From Candidatus Iainarchaeum sp. (lineage in GTDB: Archaea; B1Sed10-29; WALL01; JAGHAM01): a DNA stretch of 17,618 bases. The notes below the pieces were generated by a model. The model was not told the DNA's origin, did not search any database, and saw only the letters and a list, made by a program, of their open reading frames with translations. Positions 1 to 7,229 of the stretch are shown piece by piece; the first letter of the stretch is position 1; every line of letters begins with the position of its first letter. The stretch lies in contig JAGHAM010000028.1 in NCBI GenBank assembly GCA_021161465.1, forward strand, positions 1-17,618. Reading direction: 5' to 3'. The translations under genes were made by a program, and so were the position numbers.

Positions 1-338
1 CTAAGTCCAGACTGTCCGACCTGTCATTCTCATTCCAGGAAACAATCTTTGCTATGCTTGTGGAAGTTAGCGAACGCGCGCTTGCCCACACAGAAAAGAA
101 AGAAGTCATGCTAGTTGGTGGAGTCGCGCAGAACAAGCGCTTGCGTGAGATGTTCACTGGGATGGCCAAACAGCATGGAGCGAATTTCTTAGTCCCAAAG
201 CCAGAGTACAACGGTGATAACGGATTTATGATAGCTTTAACTGGCTGGAAGATGTACAAAGCGGGCGTAAGGCACAACCTAAAAGAGCTAGACATCAGGC
301 AGAAGTGGAGAACAGATGAAGCCGAGGTAAGCTGGTGA
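1..338 (+). CDS. kae1: Kae1/TsaD, C-terminal part (incomplete at 5' end)
   Basis: Kae1 is the catalytic subunit of KEOPS, which transfers threonylcarbamoyl to A37 of ANN-decoding tRNAs (t6A). The frame is open from base 3 to the TGA at 336-338, so the gene enters from outside the window and the first in-frame ATG (54) is internal. The visible residues match the end of the family: a SFQET segment before FAMLVEVSERALAH, then LVGGVAQNKRLREM, a GDNGFMIALTG segment carrying the conserved nucleotide- and metal-binding Asp region, and the ending RTDEAEVSW. No Bud32 kinase domain follows the stop, so the two proteins are not fused here; bud32 lies about 3.8 kb downstream on the same strand. The ORF at 360-560 converges on its end. 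Confidence 0.95.
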   Translation, partial: KSRLSDLSFSFQETIFAMLVEVSERALAHTEKKEVMLVGGVAQNKRLREMFTGMAKQHGANFLVPKPEYNGDNGFMIALTGWKMYKAGVRHNLKELDIRQKWRTDEAEVSW

Positions 339-359
339 ATTACACCGAGGGTTACACCA

Positions 360-560
360 TTACTCCTTCTTCCCAAGGAATTCAAACAATCCCTTAGCAC
401 GTTCCTTGGTCTTGCTCTTAATCTCCTCAATGCCTTTCTTCTTCCTTCTCCTCATGATAAAGAGTATTAGAAGCACAAGTAAGATTAATATTACCCAACC
501 AAATGAGGAAAGGAATGTGTACAGACCTGTGATGATTATCTTCTCAAATTGCAGGTGCAA
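360..560 (-). CDS. Small single-span membrane protein, or C-terminal anchor remnant
   Basis: This is a 66-residue ORF with no family I recognise. It has one strongly hydrophobic segment (about residues 19-36, rich in I, L and V), followed directly by a basic stretch (RRRKKK) and a Lys/Glu-rich cytoplasmic-looking tail ending GKKE. The only start is TTG at 560, the frame is blocked by TGA at 585-587, and I see no good ribosome binding site. It converges with kae1 and is divergent from the broken gene that follows. Because the whole neighbourhood is decayed, it may be the surviving membrane anchor of a larger lost surface protein rather than an independent gene. Confidence 0.4.
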   Translation of the reverse strand: MHLQFEKIIITGLYTFLSSFGWVILILLVLLILFIMRRRKKKGIEEIKSKTKERAKGLFEFLGKKE

Positions 561-565
561 AAAGT

Positions 566-1790
566 GTGATTGCAGTTGGTTTATTCAAGACCAGTATAAA
601 AATGCCTAGCACCGTATGTAACTGAAACAATTTCAATCAAAAGCAAGTTCACAGACAGCGTTGAGCTTGCCAAGAAATTCATTGCTATAAAGCCCACAAC
701 ACAGGTTTTGATTTCTGATGGCAGGTACTTGGAGCCGGAACTTATCCCTGGTAGTAGGGGCTTATCCCCAGTTATACTAGTGGGGCCCAACTTGTTGCCA
801 AATGAAGTTACTGAATTCTTGTTGAATAGTAATATCAAGACAGCAGTAGTTATTAGAAACCAGTTGTCTGTAGTTGGAGAAAGCATAAGGAAATCAACAA
901 ACAGGAACACTGTTGTTTTCATTAAATTTGGTATGGGCCATGCGGCAGGCACACAGATGGGCTTCAGTGCATTAACTATGTTCCCATTGCCAGCTTATGA
1001 AGCAAAGCTGTCTACTGAATCCGTATTCTACTCACCGAAGCATGGAAAGCTTTCGTTAGGTTCAAGAATGAGGGTAAGGTAGGTGTCTTCGAGTTCACAT
1101 CGCTTACAGTGAAATCAGGAGATGAGGTAGTTGCGAAGGCATCAGACAAAGAGCCACAATTCGTTGGTGGCGATGAAATGTACACAACCCCATTTGATAT
1201 AGGGATACCAAGCAAGAGGCTTGCAGAGAACTTAACTGTCATAGTGTATACTTCTTATGATGAGAGCCCAATGCTCTCGATAAGTACATAACAGCTACTG
1301 GCAAATATAGGCCACCTCTGGAGCTTCCTCTTAGCATTGAGGACGTGCAGGATGCCTCAAAGCTAGAAGTGGTTTCACTATCATATTACAAATTATCAAA
1401 AAAGTTTGGCATCAAAGTGAAGAACACTGGTAAAGTGACAGCTTTTGCTGATGCTGAACTTCCAGATGTCAGCATAGCTGGAATCACTAAAACCTTAAGA
1501 TACGAGGGAGTAAAGGAAGTAGAGCCAGGAAAGTAAGTAAAACTGCTCATACCTGCAGACCTGACGGAATTGGAGATTAAAGTATTAGACAAACAGAGAG
1601 TTAAAGTGTTCTACGGAGAGAATGAAAACCTCCTATCAATAAGATAGACCGTGAGATGAAAGTCAACATTGGGGAAGTAGGTGGGATAACTGGTTTGATA
1701 ACTGGCTCAGGTAGCTATGTTTTAGGTGCTGTTATTCTGGTCATAGCGATTGCTGCAATCTTCTTCTGGAAGGTTAAGAAAGAGGAGTAA
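566..1790 (+). pseudogene. Broken gene for a secreted, membrane-anchored surface protein (cell-wall-binding-repeat-like plus Ig/CARDB-like regions)
   Basis: One protein can be followed across three reading frames. Bases about 600-1045 give a segment resembling cell-wall-binding repeat 2 folds, including SPVILVGPNLLPNEV and IKTAVV. Bases about 1046-1275, in another frame, continue with AFVRFKNEGKVGVFEF. Bases about 1279-1644, in a third frame, give FGIKVKNTGKVTAFADAELP, typical of beta-sandwich CARDB/Ig-like domains. Bases about 1644-1790, back in the first frame, encode a C-terminal transmembrane anchor (YVLGAVILVIAIAAIFFW) with a Lys/Glu tail. Lesions are frameshifts near 1045, 1275 and 1640, an in-frame TAA at 1534-1536, and an unclear 5' end with TAA at 597-599. 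Intact genes elsewhere in the window argue against general sequencing error. The family calls are inferred from residue patterns only. Confidence 0.75.
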
Positions 1791-2102
1791 GTGCACGTAG
1801 GGAACCATTACCTCTGGTTAAAAGAAGAACCCATTAGATTTGAAGTATGCGGTAGCTATAATGCTGGTGGAAGCTACAAGCACGTTGCACGCCAACCACA
1901 CTGTTTATCCAACCAAACATGCTATACTCCCCCTTCCTCCCTATTGTTTTTTTACATCTTGACCTTCTAGATAGTTACTTCTGCTCTAAGAAGTCTTAGG
2001 GGAGTATCTTGTAATGGTCACTACCTAAGCTCAATATAGATAGTTATCAAACCACTTGATGGTTTTCACTGCTTCAGCTTGGATGGCACTTTCAGCTCGT
2101 AG
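1791..2102. other. Gene-free spacer inside the decayed block
   Basis: No convincing gene is seen in these roughly 310 bases. A GTG-led open stretch of 60 codons starts at 1791, but it has no recognisable motif and runs into low-complexity T-rich sequence near 1948-1955. Two structures stand out: a 9-bp inverted repeat (1924-1932 with 1999-2007) and a near-perfect palindrome, CTAAGA-AG-TCTTAG, at 1986-1999. The sequence just left of 2103 should hold the rest of moxR or a following DUF58-type gene, but none of their motifs is found in any frame, so this is probably deleted or eroded coding sequence. Confidence 0.4.
1924..2007. repeat. 9-bp inverted repeat around a 66-nt interval
   Basis: ATACTCCCC at 1924-1932 is the exact reverse complement of GGGGAGTAT at 1999-2007. 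The palindrome at 1986-1999 abuts the right arm. It may be the footprint of a small mobile element or a transcription terminator for the two converging broken genes. I see no clear target-site duplication. Confidence 0.3.
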
Positions 2103-2597
2103 TCATAAGTCCCATATTTTCCCACCGATATTCACCTTTCTCTCCTGCATGATTTCAAGCATGGCTGACTGGGTCTTTGGTGGTGCCCTGTTTATCTCAT
2201 CTGCGAGTATGAAATTAGCAAACACTGGACCTTTAACTATGTAAAACTCACCAGTCTTTGGGTTATAAGCATTAACACCAGTTATGTCTGCAGGTAAAAG
2301 GTCTGGCACGAACTGGATTCTTTTGAAAGTCGACCCGGAGATAGTTCGGGAGATAGTTTCAACCAACGGGGATTTTGCAATTCCAGGCACCCCTTCCAAG
2401 AGAGCATGTGCATCCGAGAAAAGTGCTATAAGCACTTTATCAACTGTATTCCTCTGCCCAACAACAACCTTTTTTATCTCGGCTCTAACATCATCTATCT
2501 TCTTTCCATAATCTTTAATGGTCGTCTTGCTTAACCTATCTTCTGTTCCCTTGTCTTTTTGCTGCTCCTGAGGGGGCTGAGCCGAATCTCCATCCAT
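2103..2597 (-). pseudogene. moxR: MoxR-type AAA+ ATPase, N-terminal half only
   Basis: MoxR ATPases are usually about 310-330 residues and act as chaperones with DUF58 and VWA proteins. Here 164 residues remain. Walker A is present as GVPGIAKS (residues 69-76, Ser where Thr is usual), followed by the family block of GSTFKRIQFVPDLLPADI type, then Walker B with LADEINRAPPKTQSAMLE (131-148) and QERKVNIGGK. The frame ends at a stop directly after IWDL, and sensor 1 (ATQNP), the YPLPEAQLDRF block and the C-terminal lid are absent from all frames downstream. The start at 2597 has a TATA-like AATTTAAATG about 28 bp upstream, so the promoter looks intact and a truncated product could be made. The low-complexity Gln/Lys-rich N-terminus is not conserved family sequence. 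Confidence 0.8.
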
Positions 2598-2620
2598 GTT
2601 TTTACCTTATACCCTTCTTC

Positions 2621-2630
2621 AATTTAAATG
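2621..2630 (-). promoter_or_regulatory. TATA box of the truncated moxR
   Basis: CATTTAAATT on the minus strand is centred about 28 bp upstream of the ATG at 2597. That spacing predicts a leaderless or nearly leaderless transcript. The promoter survives although the gene is truncated. Confidence 0.45.
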
Positions 2631-2710
2631 TTTAGCTGTTACTCTCGTATAGGTGATACAAAGCACAAGGTATTTAGGCTTGAAATCCCAATATTGGTAC
2701 AGGTGGTAAG

Positions 2711-3415
2711 ATGGCAACCGAATTGATTTACCTGAATGATAGTTATGCCAGAGAGTTTGACGCGCGAGTCACGAAAAACATGGGTGAGTATGTTGTCCTC
2801 GACAGGACTGCGTTTTACCCTAAAGGGGGTGGCCAGCCAACAGATACTGGCTTTCTCAATGATATTCGTGTAACGCACGTACAGAAAAAGGGAGACGAGG
2901 TAAGGCACTTTCTGGAAACCCCTTTATCAGGGAGCACGAAAGAAGTGCATGGTGTCATCGACTGGGAACCAAGGTACGCGCGGATGAGGATGCATACTGC
3001 CCAACACCTGGTTTCTGCAATTGTGCTTGACGACTACAAAGCAACCACTGCTGGAAACCAGATTCATGAGGACAGGTCGCGCATTGATTTCAAGCCATGG
3101 AGACCCAGCCAAGAGGAACTAAAACTAGTAAAACAGAAGTTCGATGAATACGTTGAGAAAGCAATCCCTGTGAAAACCTACTTCACCACACGTGAGAGAG
3201 TCATGGAGGAGATAGACCCATTGAGAAGAAACCTTTTCAGCAGAGTGCCCGCCTTCGTGAAGGATATTCGAGTCGTGGAGATAGAGGGTGTTGACAAATG
3301 CCCTTGTGCGGGAACCCATGTCAAGAACACAAACGAGCTTGGTGAGCTTGTGGTTATCGAAACCAAAAGCAAGGGGGCAGAAACCACACGGTTGGAGTAT
3401 ACACTGAAAAAGTGA
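2711..3415 (+). CDS. alaX: Alanyl-tRNA editing protein AlaX (AlaX-M type)
   Basis: AlaX is a free-standing relative of the alanyl-tRNA synthetase editing domain; it deacylates Ser-tRNA(Ala) or Gly-tRNA(Ala) in trans. The 234-residue length fits the medium AlaX-M class, which has a partial N-terminal beta-barrel domain with the Gly-rich GGGQP motif (39-43) and the editing core. The zinc site is visible as HTAQH (H95, H99) and CPCAGTH (C199, H203). The ATG at 2711 is preceded by AGGTGG at a suitable distance, matching the archaeal anti-Shine-Dalgarno. It starts a (+) gene series: the next gene begins 4 bases after its TGA. Nothing looks damaged, in contrast to the decayed genes just upstream. 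Confidence 0.93.
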   Translation: MATELIYLNDSYAREFDARVTKNMGEYVVLDRTAFYPKGGGQPTDTGFLNDIRVTHVQKKGDEVRHFLETPLSGSTKEVHGVIDWEPRYARMRMHTAQHLVSAIVLDDYKATTAGNQIHEDRSRIDFKPWRPSQEELKLVKQKFDEYVEKAIPVKTYFTTRERVMEEIDPLRRNLFSRVPAFVKDIRVVEIEGVDKCPCAGTHVKNTNELGELVVIETKSKGAETTRLEYTLKK

Positions 3416-3419
3416 TGAC

Positions 3420-4136
3420 ATGCCTGAGATAAAGAAACATATTGTGAGAGTGGGGAAATCTGAAATTCATTTATTTCCTGTAGAACACACCATGGATGAC
3501 TACCAAAAAAGACGCTGGATAGGTATAAAACCAGTTCTGAAGAGAATAAGTCCAGACTTTGATGCCATAGCCCTCGAGGGTAAAACTGATGAAGGCTTTC
3601 GAGAAGAACTTGGGAGGGCATTATACAGCAAGAAGAAATTTAGGGAGCCTGAGGAAAAGCTAATACGCAAGAAAGTAGTGAAGGACAATATCAAACTTCT
3701 GGTTATTGATGCCATAAAGACAGAAGAGAGCGTCAGGGATAGAGAAACTGATAAGAAGGCGCTGTTTGCTTCCATCCAGATCCCAACACGTGGGAAGAGG
3801 GGCAAGTTAAGGGAGGATTGGAAAGTGGATTTCTCAGAGAAGGAATTCAGGGATGTGATGATGACAAGCAATCTCTTAAAGGCAATAAAAGCCATGGAAG
3901 AGCAAAAGGACGCTGTAAAAGTGGCTCTAATTGCGCATCCAGCCCATATAGTTTCAATAGAGAGATACTTAAAAAACCCAAAAGAATTCAAAAAATTAGA
4001 GAGTTGGGTGAAAAGCCTCACTAAAAAATATGGGACATCGAAGTGGGGTGAAGTTGCCATACTGCATCCAGAGAATGTGGATGCCGGGCCAGTGGCAAAG
4101 TTAGAGAGGGCTCTAAGTAAGGCGGTGAAAAAATGA
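3420..4136 (+). CDS. Uncharacterised protein with a TraB/EreA/ChaN-like pattern
   Basis: This is a 238-residue soluble, very Lys-rich protein that I do not firmly recognise. The order of motifs resembles the TraB/Tiki/EreA-ChaN-like superfamily: an N-terminal strand ending in a His (LFPVEHTMDD, residues about 18-27), a strand with Glu (DAIALEG, about 48-54), a helix with R-D-x-M-M (FRDVMM, about 143-148), then a strand ending in a His (VALIAHPAH, about 168-176). In that superfamily the corresponding GxH and Glu positions are conserved and may bind metal, but the glycines differ here, so the assignment is tentative. It sits between alaX and bud32; its stop overlaps the bud32 start (ATGA), so the two are probably translationally coupled. 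Confidence 0.8.
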   Translation: MPEIKKHIVRVGKSEIHLFPVEHTMDDYQKRRWIGIKPVLKRISPDFDAIALEGKTDEGFREELGRALYSKKKFREPEEKLIRKKVVKDNIKLLVIDAIKTEESVRDRETDKKALFASIQIPTRGKRGKLREDWKVDFSEKEFRDVMMTSNLLKAIKAMEEQKDAVKVALIAHPAHIVSIERYLKNPKEFKKLESWVKSLTKKYGTSKWGEVAILHPENVDAGPVAKLERALSKAVKK

Positions 4137-4720
4137 AGCTAATATACCATGGGGCTGAAGCTGAGCTGTGGCTGGACACATACCTTGGAGAAAAAGTGGT
4201 GCACAAAAGACGCGTTCCAAAGCCTTACAAGCATCCCTCTCTTGACGAAAGTCTTAGAGCCAGCCGGACAAAGAATGAAGCTAGGATACTTTCAATGGCA
4301 AGGAGTGCTGTGCAGACACCACATGTCTACGGCTTAAGTGGGTACGAAATCACGATGGAGTTTGTAGATGGTGAACGTGTGAAAGAATTGTTTTACAGTG
4401 GGAAAACGCACGTAGCGCGTAGGATAGGCCATGACATACGCAAAATGCATGATATTGATATAATCCACAATGACTTAACCACCTCCAATATGATTCTCTC
4501 AGGAAGAGATTTATTCTTCATAGACTTTGGATTAGCAAGAGTGTCCAGTGAGCTTGAAGACAAAGCAATGGATCTTGTGGTGTTCAAGAAAATGTTATCA
4601 TCAACCCATTATGATGTCTTTGATAGGATTTGGGGTAAAGTGCTTGATGGATATCATGCCGATGAGACTATCAAAAAGAGGATAGGTGAAATAGAAAAAA
4701 GAGCGAAGTATACGAGGTGA
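4133..4720 (+). CDS. bud32: KEOPS kinase/ATPase subunit Bud32, stand-alone
   Basis: Bud32 is the small atypical kinase of KEOPS that activates Kae1 and supports t6A formation. At 195 residues it has the family's minimal architecture: invariant Lys in VVHKRRVPK (K25), Glu in KNEARIL (E49), catalytic loop HNDLTTSN (D114, N119), metal-binding IDFGLA (D131), and a basic C-terminal tail (KKRIGEIEKRAKYTR) used for ATP handling in KEOPS. The family usually has HGD where HND is seen. Many archaea fuse Bud32 to Kae1; here it is separate although both are on the same strand within 4 kb. The ATG at 4133 overlaps the preceding stop and follows GGTGA. Its stop lies inside the Shine-Dalgarno of the next gene. 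Confidence 0.96.
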   Translation: MKLIYHGAEAELWLDTYLGEKVVHKRRVPKPYKHPSLDESLRASRTKNEARILSMARSAVQTPHVYGLSGYEITMEFVDGERVKELFYSGKTHVARRIGHDIRKMHDIDIIHNDLTTSNMILSGRDLFFIDFGLARVSSELEDKAMDLVVFKKMLSSTHYDVFDRIWGKVLDGYHADETIKKRIGEIEKRAKYTR

Positions 4721-4725
4721 AAAAT

Positions 4726-5280
4726 ATGATTTTCGTGACCAGCAATACATACAAGTTCAAGGAAGCCCAGCAGATAATGAGCATCAAGCTAAAGCAAAGC
4801 CATATAAATGTCCCAGAGATTCAGTCGGATTCCATAACTGAGATAGCTGCAGAAAGCGCGAGATATGCTTACGAGCAACTAGGCGAGCCATGCTTCGTTG
4901 AGGACTCAGGATTGTTTATACATGAACTTCATGGCTTCCCGGGACCTTACTCAAAGTATGTGTATTACACGATAGGTCTTCATGGAGTACTGAAAATTAT
5001 GGCTGGAAAGAGGAATAGGGGCGCGGAGTTCCGGTCTGCTGTAGCGTATGTGGACTCATCTGGCGTCAAAACATTCCTTGGAAGGGCTTATGGTGAACTA
5101 GCAGAAGAGCCACGTGGCTCTGGTGGATTTGGATACGACCCCATATTTATCCCCCTAAAAAACACAAAAACATTTGCGGAAGACCCTGAGTACAAAAACA
5201 AAGTCTCGCATAGGCAACACGCCCTAAAACAGCTGGCAGATTACCTATCGATTGGAGAAAAACCAAGCAAACATTTATAA
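4726..5280 (+). CDS. rdgB: XTP/dITP diphosphatase (RdgB/HAM1 family)
   Basis: This enzyme hydrolyses non-canonical purine triphosphates (XTP, ITP, dITP) to monophosphates and cleans the nucleotide pool. Family signatures are in order: N-terminal FVTSNTYKFKEA, the metal-binding FVEDSGLFIHELHGFPGPYSKYV block, GFGYDPIFIP, and the C-terminal SHRQHALKQL. I chose the ATG at 4726 (184 residues) over the upstream GTG at 4717 because GAGGTGA at 4714-4720 is a near-perfect Shine-Dalgarno five bases before it, and the family normally starts just before FVTSN. The SD overlaps the bud32 stop, so the genes are coupled. The bud32-HAM1 neighbourhood is common in archaea. Confidence 0.96.
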   Translation: MIFVTSNTYKFKEAQQIMSIKLKQSHINVPEIQSDSITEIAAESARYAYEQLGEPCFVEDSGLFIHELHGFPGPYSKYVYYTIGLHGVLKIMAGKRNRGAEFRSAVAYVDSSGVKTFLGRAYGELAEEPRGSGGFGYDPIFIPLKNTKTFAEDPEYKNKVSHRQHALKQLADYLSIGEKPSKHL

Positions 5281-5282
5281 AG
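5273..5282 (+). promoter_or_regulatory. TATA-like box upstream of rps15
   Basis: ATTTATAAAG overlaps the end of the XTP pyrophosphatase gene. It would place the transcript start near 5300-5308 and give rps15 a leader of about 50 bases, long enough to carry a regulatory structure, though no clear hairpin is seen. Confidence 0.5.
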
Positions 5283-5353
5283 CTCATGGCATCAAATAAT
5301 AACACTTCCCTCTACGCCTTCGCACGGATCAACCTCATTTTCCAGTGATGAAT

Positions 5354-5809
5354 ATGGCTAGAATGCATGCAAGAAAAAAAGGAAAAAGTGGCTCTAGAAA
5401 GCCGCAAATGAAGAATCCCCCAAGGTGGGTAGATATGACTAAGAAGGACTGTGAAGAACTAGTCTTAAAGCTGGCTAGAGAAGGGAAAAGTGCAAGTGAT
5501 ATAGGACGTATTTTAAGAGATGTCCATGGTGTTCCAGATGTTAAATCCATAACTGGTAGAAGCGTGACAGGCATTCTAAAAGAGAACAAGTTAGCCCCAG
5601 ATTTGCCAGAGGATTTCATGAATCTTATAAAAAAAGCTGTGAATCTGAGAAAGCACCTTGAAAAGAACACAAAGGACCTACACAACAAAAGGGGTTTGGC
5701 ACTCATAGAATCAAAAATCAAGAGGCTACAGAAGCACTACAAAGAAAAGCACGTGCTACCGGAAGACTGGTACTACAACCCTGAAACAGCAGCACTGTTG
5801 GTGAAGTAA
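5354..5809 (+). CDS. rps15: 30S ribosomal protein S15 (archaeal S15P/S13e)
   Basis: S15 binds 16S rRNA in the platform of the small subunit. The protein has the archaeal/eukaryotic N-terminal extension (MARMHARKKGKSGS, then RWVDMTKKDCEELVLKLA), followed by the core that includes NLRKHLEKNTKDLHNKRGL, IESKIKRLQKHYK and the ending LPEDWYYNPETAALLVK. I set the start at the ATG at 5354 (151 residues) because the family starts MARMH and GTGAT at 5345-5349 works as its Shine-Dalgarno; ATG 5348 and GTG 5345 are less likely. Its TAA overlaps the ATG of a small ORF, and rps3ae follows, a ribosomal-gene arrangement found in many archaea. Confidence 0.97.
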   Translation: MARMHARKKGKSGSRKPQMKNPPRWVDMTKKDCEELVLKLAREGKSASDIGRILRDVHGVPDVKSITGRSVTGILKENKLAPDLPEDFMNLIKKAVNLRKHLEKNTKDLHNKRGLALIESKIKRLQKHYKEKHVLPEDWYYNPETAALLVK

Positions 5810-5934
5810 TGCGGACCTATAGCATAAAAGCCACAATTGATAAAAAACAAATTAAAGGGCGATATGGGTTGTTGGAACTCATAGGAAAACTTGAGAGAGT
5901 GGTAAAATGGCAAGGAAAAGGAAAAAGAAAGTAG
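5809..5934 (+). CDS. Possible 41-residue ORF coupled to rps15
   Basis: The ATG at 5809 shares its first base with the rps15 TAA (TAATG), a typical coupling arrangement. The frame runs 41 codons to TAG at 5932, overlapping the first 28 bases of rps3ae. The product is very basic (begins MRTYSIKATIDKKQIKG and ends KGKRK) with no recognised motif. In several archaea this slot between the S15 and S3Ae genes holds KEOPS subunit Pcc1 (about 80 residues), but I see no clear Pcc1 sequence. It could be an eroded gene or simply the S3Ae leader. Confidence 0.25.
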   Translation: MRTYSIKATIDKKQIKGRYGLLELIGKLERVVKWQGKGKRK

Positions 5935-6494
5935 ATACCTGGAAAGCCAAAAAATGGTATTCCATAGTTGCTCCAGGATGCTTCAACGAGAAGGAACTTG
6001 GCGAAACGCCGGTGGCAGAGGCAGAGTCTTTAGTGGGAAGGACCATAAAGATGAGTCTAGGGGAAATCACAGAGAAGAGGTCACAATACCAAACAAGCCT
6101 TATATTTCAAGTTTATAAAGTGGAAGGTAACAAAGCCTACACTGAGATTAGAGGCCATGAGATAAAGAGAGGATACATTGGAAGGCTTTCCAAAAGGATG
6201 CGTTCCGTAGTACGGACTATTTTTAATGTAGAGACTAAGGATAAGAAAATCGTCCAGATGCAGACAATCTGCTTGGCAAAGGTGAAGATGGATAGGGAGC
6301 AAAAGAAAGCTATCAGAGAAACTGTAATTGAGGTCGCAACCAAGGAAGCAAAGAAGACGAACCTTGATAAGTTCTTCCAGGAAGTAGTGTTTGGAAAGAT
6401 ATCAACAGAGATTTTCGCGAAAGTGAAGAAAATATTCCCTGTCATAAGGATGGAAATCACCAAAACCAAAGTAACAAGTGAAACCAATGATTGA
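5907..6494 (+). CDS. rps3ae: 30S ribosomal protein S3Ae (eS1)
   Basis: eS1 is an archaeal/eukaryotic small-subunit protein near the mRNA exit. The family pattern is clear over 195 residues: basic N-terminus MARKRKKKVDTWKAKKWY, then IVAPGCFNEKELGETPV, GRTIKMSLGEIT, and FQVYKVEGNKAYTEIRGHE followed by RSVVRTIFNVETKD. The start at 5907 follows a GTGGT element. The C-terminal end overlaps the DUF92 gene by several bases. It is complete and undamaged. Confidence 0.97.
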   Translation: MARKRKKKVDTWKAKKWYSIVAPGCFNEKELGETPVAEAESLVGRTIKMSLGEITEKRSQYQTSLIFQVYKVEGNKAYTEIRGHEIKRGYIGRLSKRMRSVVRTIFNVETKDKKIVQMQTICLAKVKMDREQKKAIRETVIEVATKEAKKTNLDKFFQEVVFGKISTEIFAKVKKIFPVIRMEITKTKVTSETND

Positions 6495-7176
6495 TTCTAC
6501 CTTTGTGCTTGAAGCAATAATCCCCATCGTGATTGGCTTTTCAGCGTATTACCTAAAATCTCTGGATGCTGCTGGTTCACTGGTGGGAACGGCAATTGGC
6601 CTTGTGATACTTGCCAGAGGGTTTGAATGGTTCATAGTTTTCCTAACGTTTTTTGTATTGGGCATGATAGCAACCAATTATCGTGTGTCAGAGAAGCTAA
6701 AATACGGGCTTGGACAAAAACGAAGAGAAACTGAAAATGTGCTTGGAAATGGGCTTGCTGCCTTAATTTTTGCTCTAACTGGGAACGTGTATGGGTTTTT
6801 TGGTGCAGTGGCAGCCGCAACATCTGACACCATCTCTTCTGAGATAGGCATACTATCGAAGAAATCCCCTGTATCCATCCTGAATTTCAAGACTAAAGTA
6901 AAAAGAGGCTCAAATGGGGGCGTAACAAACCTTGGCAACTTGTTTATGTTTCTTGGATCGGGATTAATCGGGATACTTGGTCTGTTGCTATTCAATAATT
7001 TCTTGCTTTTCTGGGTTGGCTTCTGGTCTGGCATATTTGGGTGTATAGTTGATTCTATACTGGGCGCAACCCTCGAGAACAAAAAAATCATAGGCAACAG
7101 CACAGTAAATTTCCTGTCAACTCTGATTGGCGGTAGCTTTGCATTCCTACTGTCCATTTTGTTCCAATTGCCATAG
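6487..7176 (+). CDS. DUF92 family membrane protein
   Basis: This integral membrane protein has about six or seven hydrophobic segments over 229 residues. Family marks are LDAAGSLVGTAIG near the N-terminus, a central GNGLAALIFAL, the ATSDTISSEIG block, and GSNGGVTNLG with GCIVDSILGATLE towards the C-terminus. Family members include plant VTE6, a phytyl-phosphate kinase; the archaeal role is not settled, though an activity on an isoprenoid phosphate at the membrane is a reasonable inference. I prefer the ATG at 6487, which overlaps the rps3ae stop, over the GTG at 6478. Confidence 0.9.
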   Translation: MIDSTFVLEAIIPIVIGFSAYYLKSLDAAGSLVGTAIGLVILARGFEWFIVFLTFFVLGMIATNYRVSEKLKYGLGQKRRETENVLGNGLAALIFALTGNVYGFFGAVAAATSDTISSEIGILSKKSPVSILNFKTKVKRGSNGGVTNLGNLFMFLGSGLIGILGLLLFNNFLLFWVGFWSGIFGCIVDSILGATLENKKIIGNSTVNFLSTLIGGSFAFLLSILFQLP

Positions 7177-7190
7177 TGCATAAAGAAAAA

Positions 7191-7199
7191 CTTATAAAA
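7191..7199 (+). promoter_or_regulatory. TATA box for the KaiC-like gene
   Basis: CTTATAAAA lies about 35 bp before the ATG at 7230 and predicts a start of transcription near 7220, just ahead of the GTGGTAG ribosome binding site. This argues that the earlier GTG at 7176, which lies upstream of the TATA box, is not the translation start. Confidence 0.6.
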
Positions 7200-7229
7200 G
7201 AGACACGTGTTAGTCTACCAGTGGTAGCT

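Noticed and set aside
3500-4060. 186-codon minus-strand ORF opposite the TraB-like gene
   Set aside because: It is a Ser/Phe/Leu-rich shadow of a Lys-rich coding strand; the plus-strand frame is coupled to its neighbours and has motif order.
7176-7229. KaiC-like protein starting at GTG 7176 with an 18-residue extension
   Set aside because: The extension spans the TATA box at 7191-7199, and the family phrase starts right after ATG 7230, which has its own ribosome binding site.
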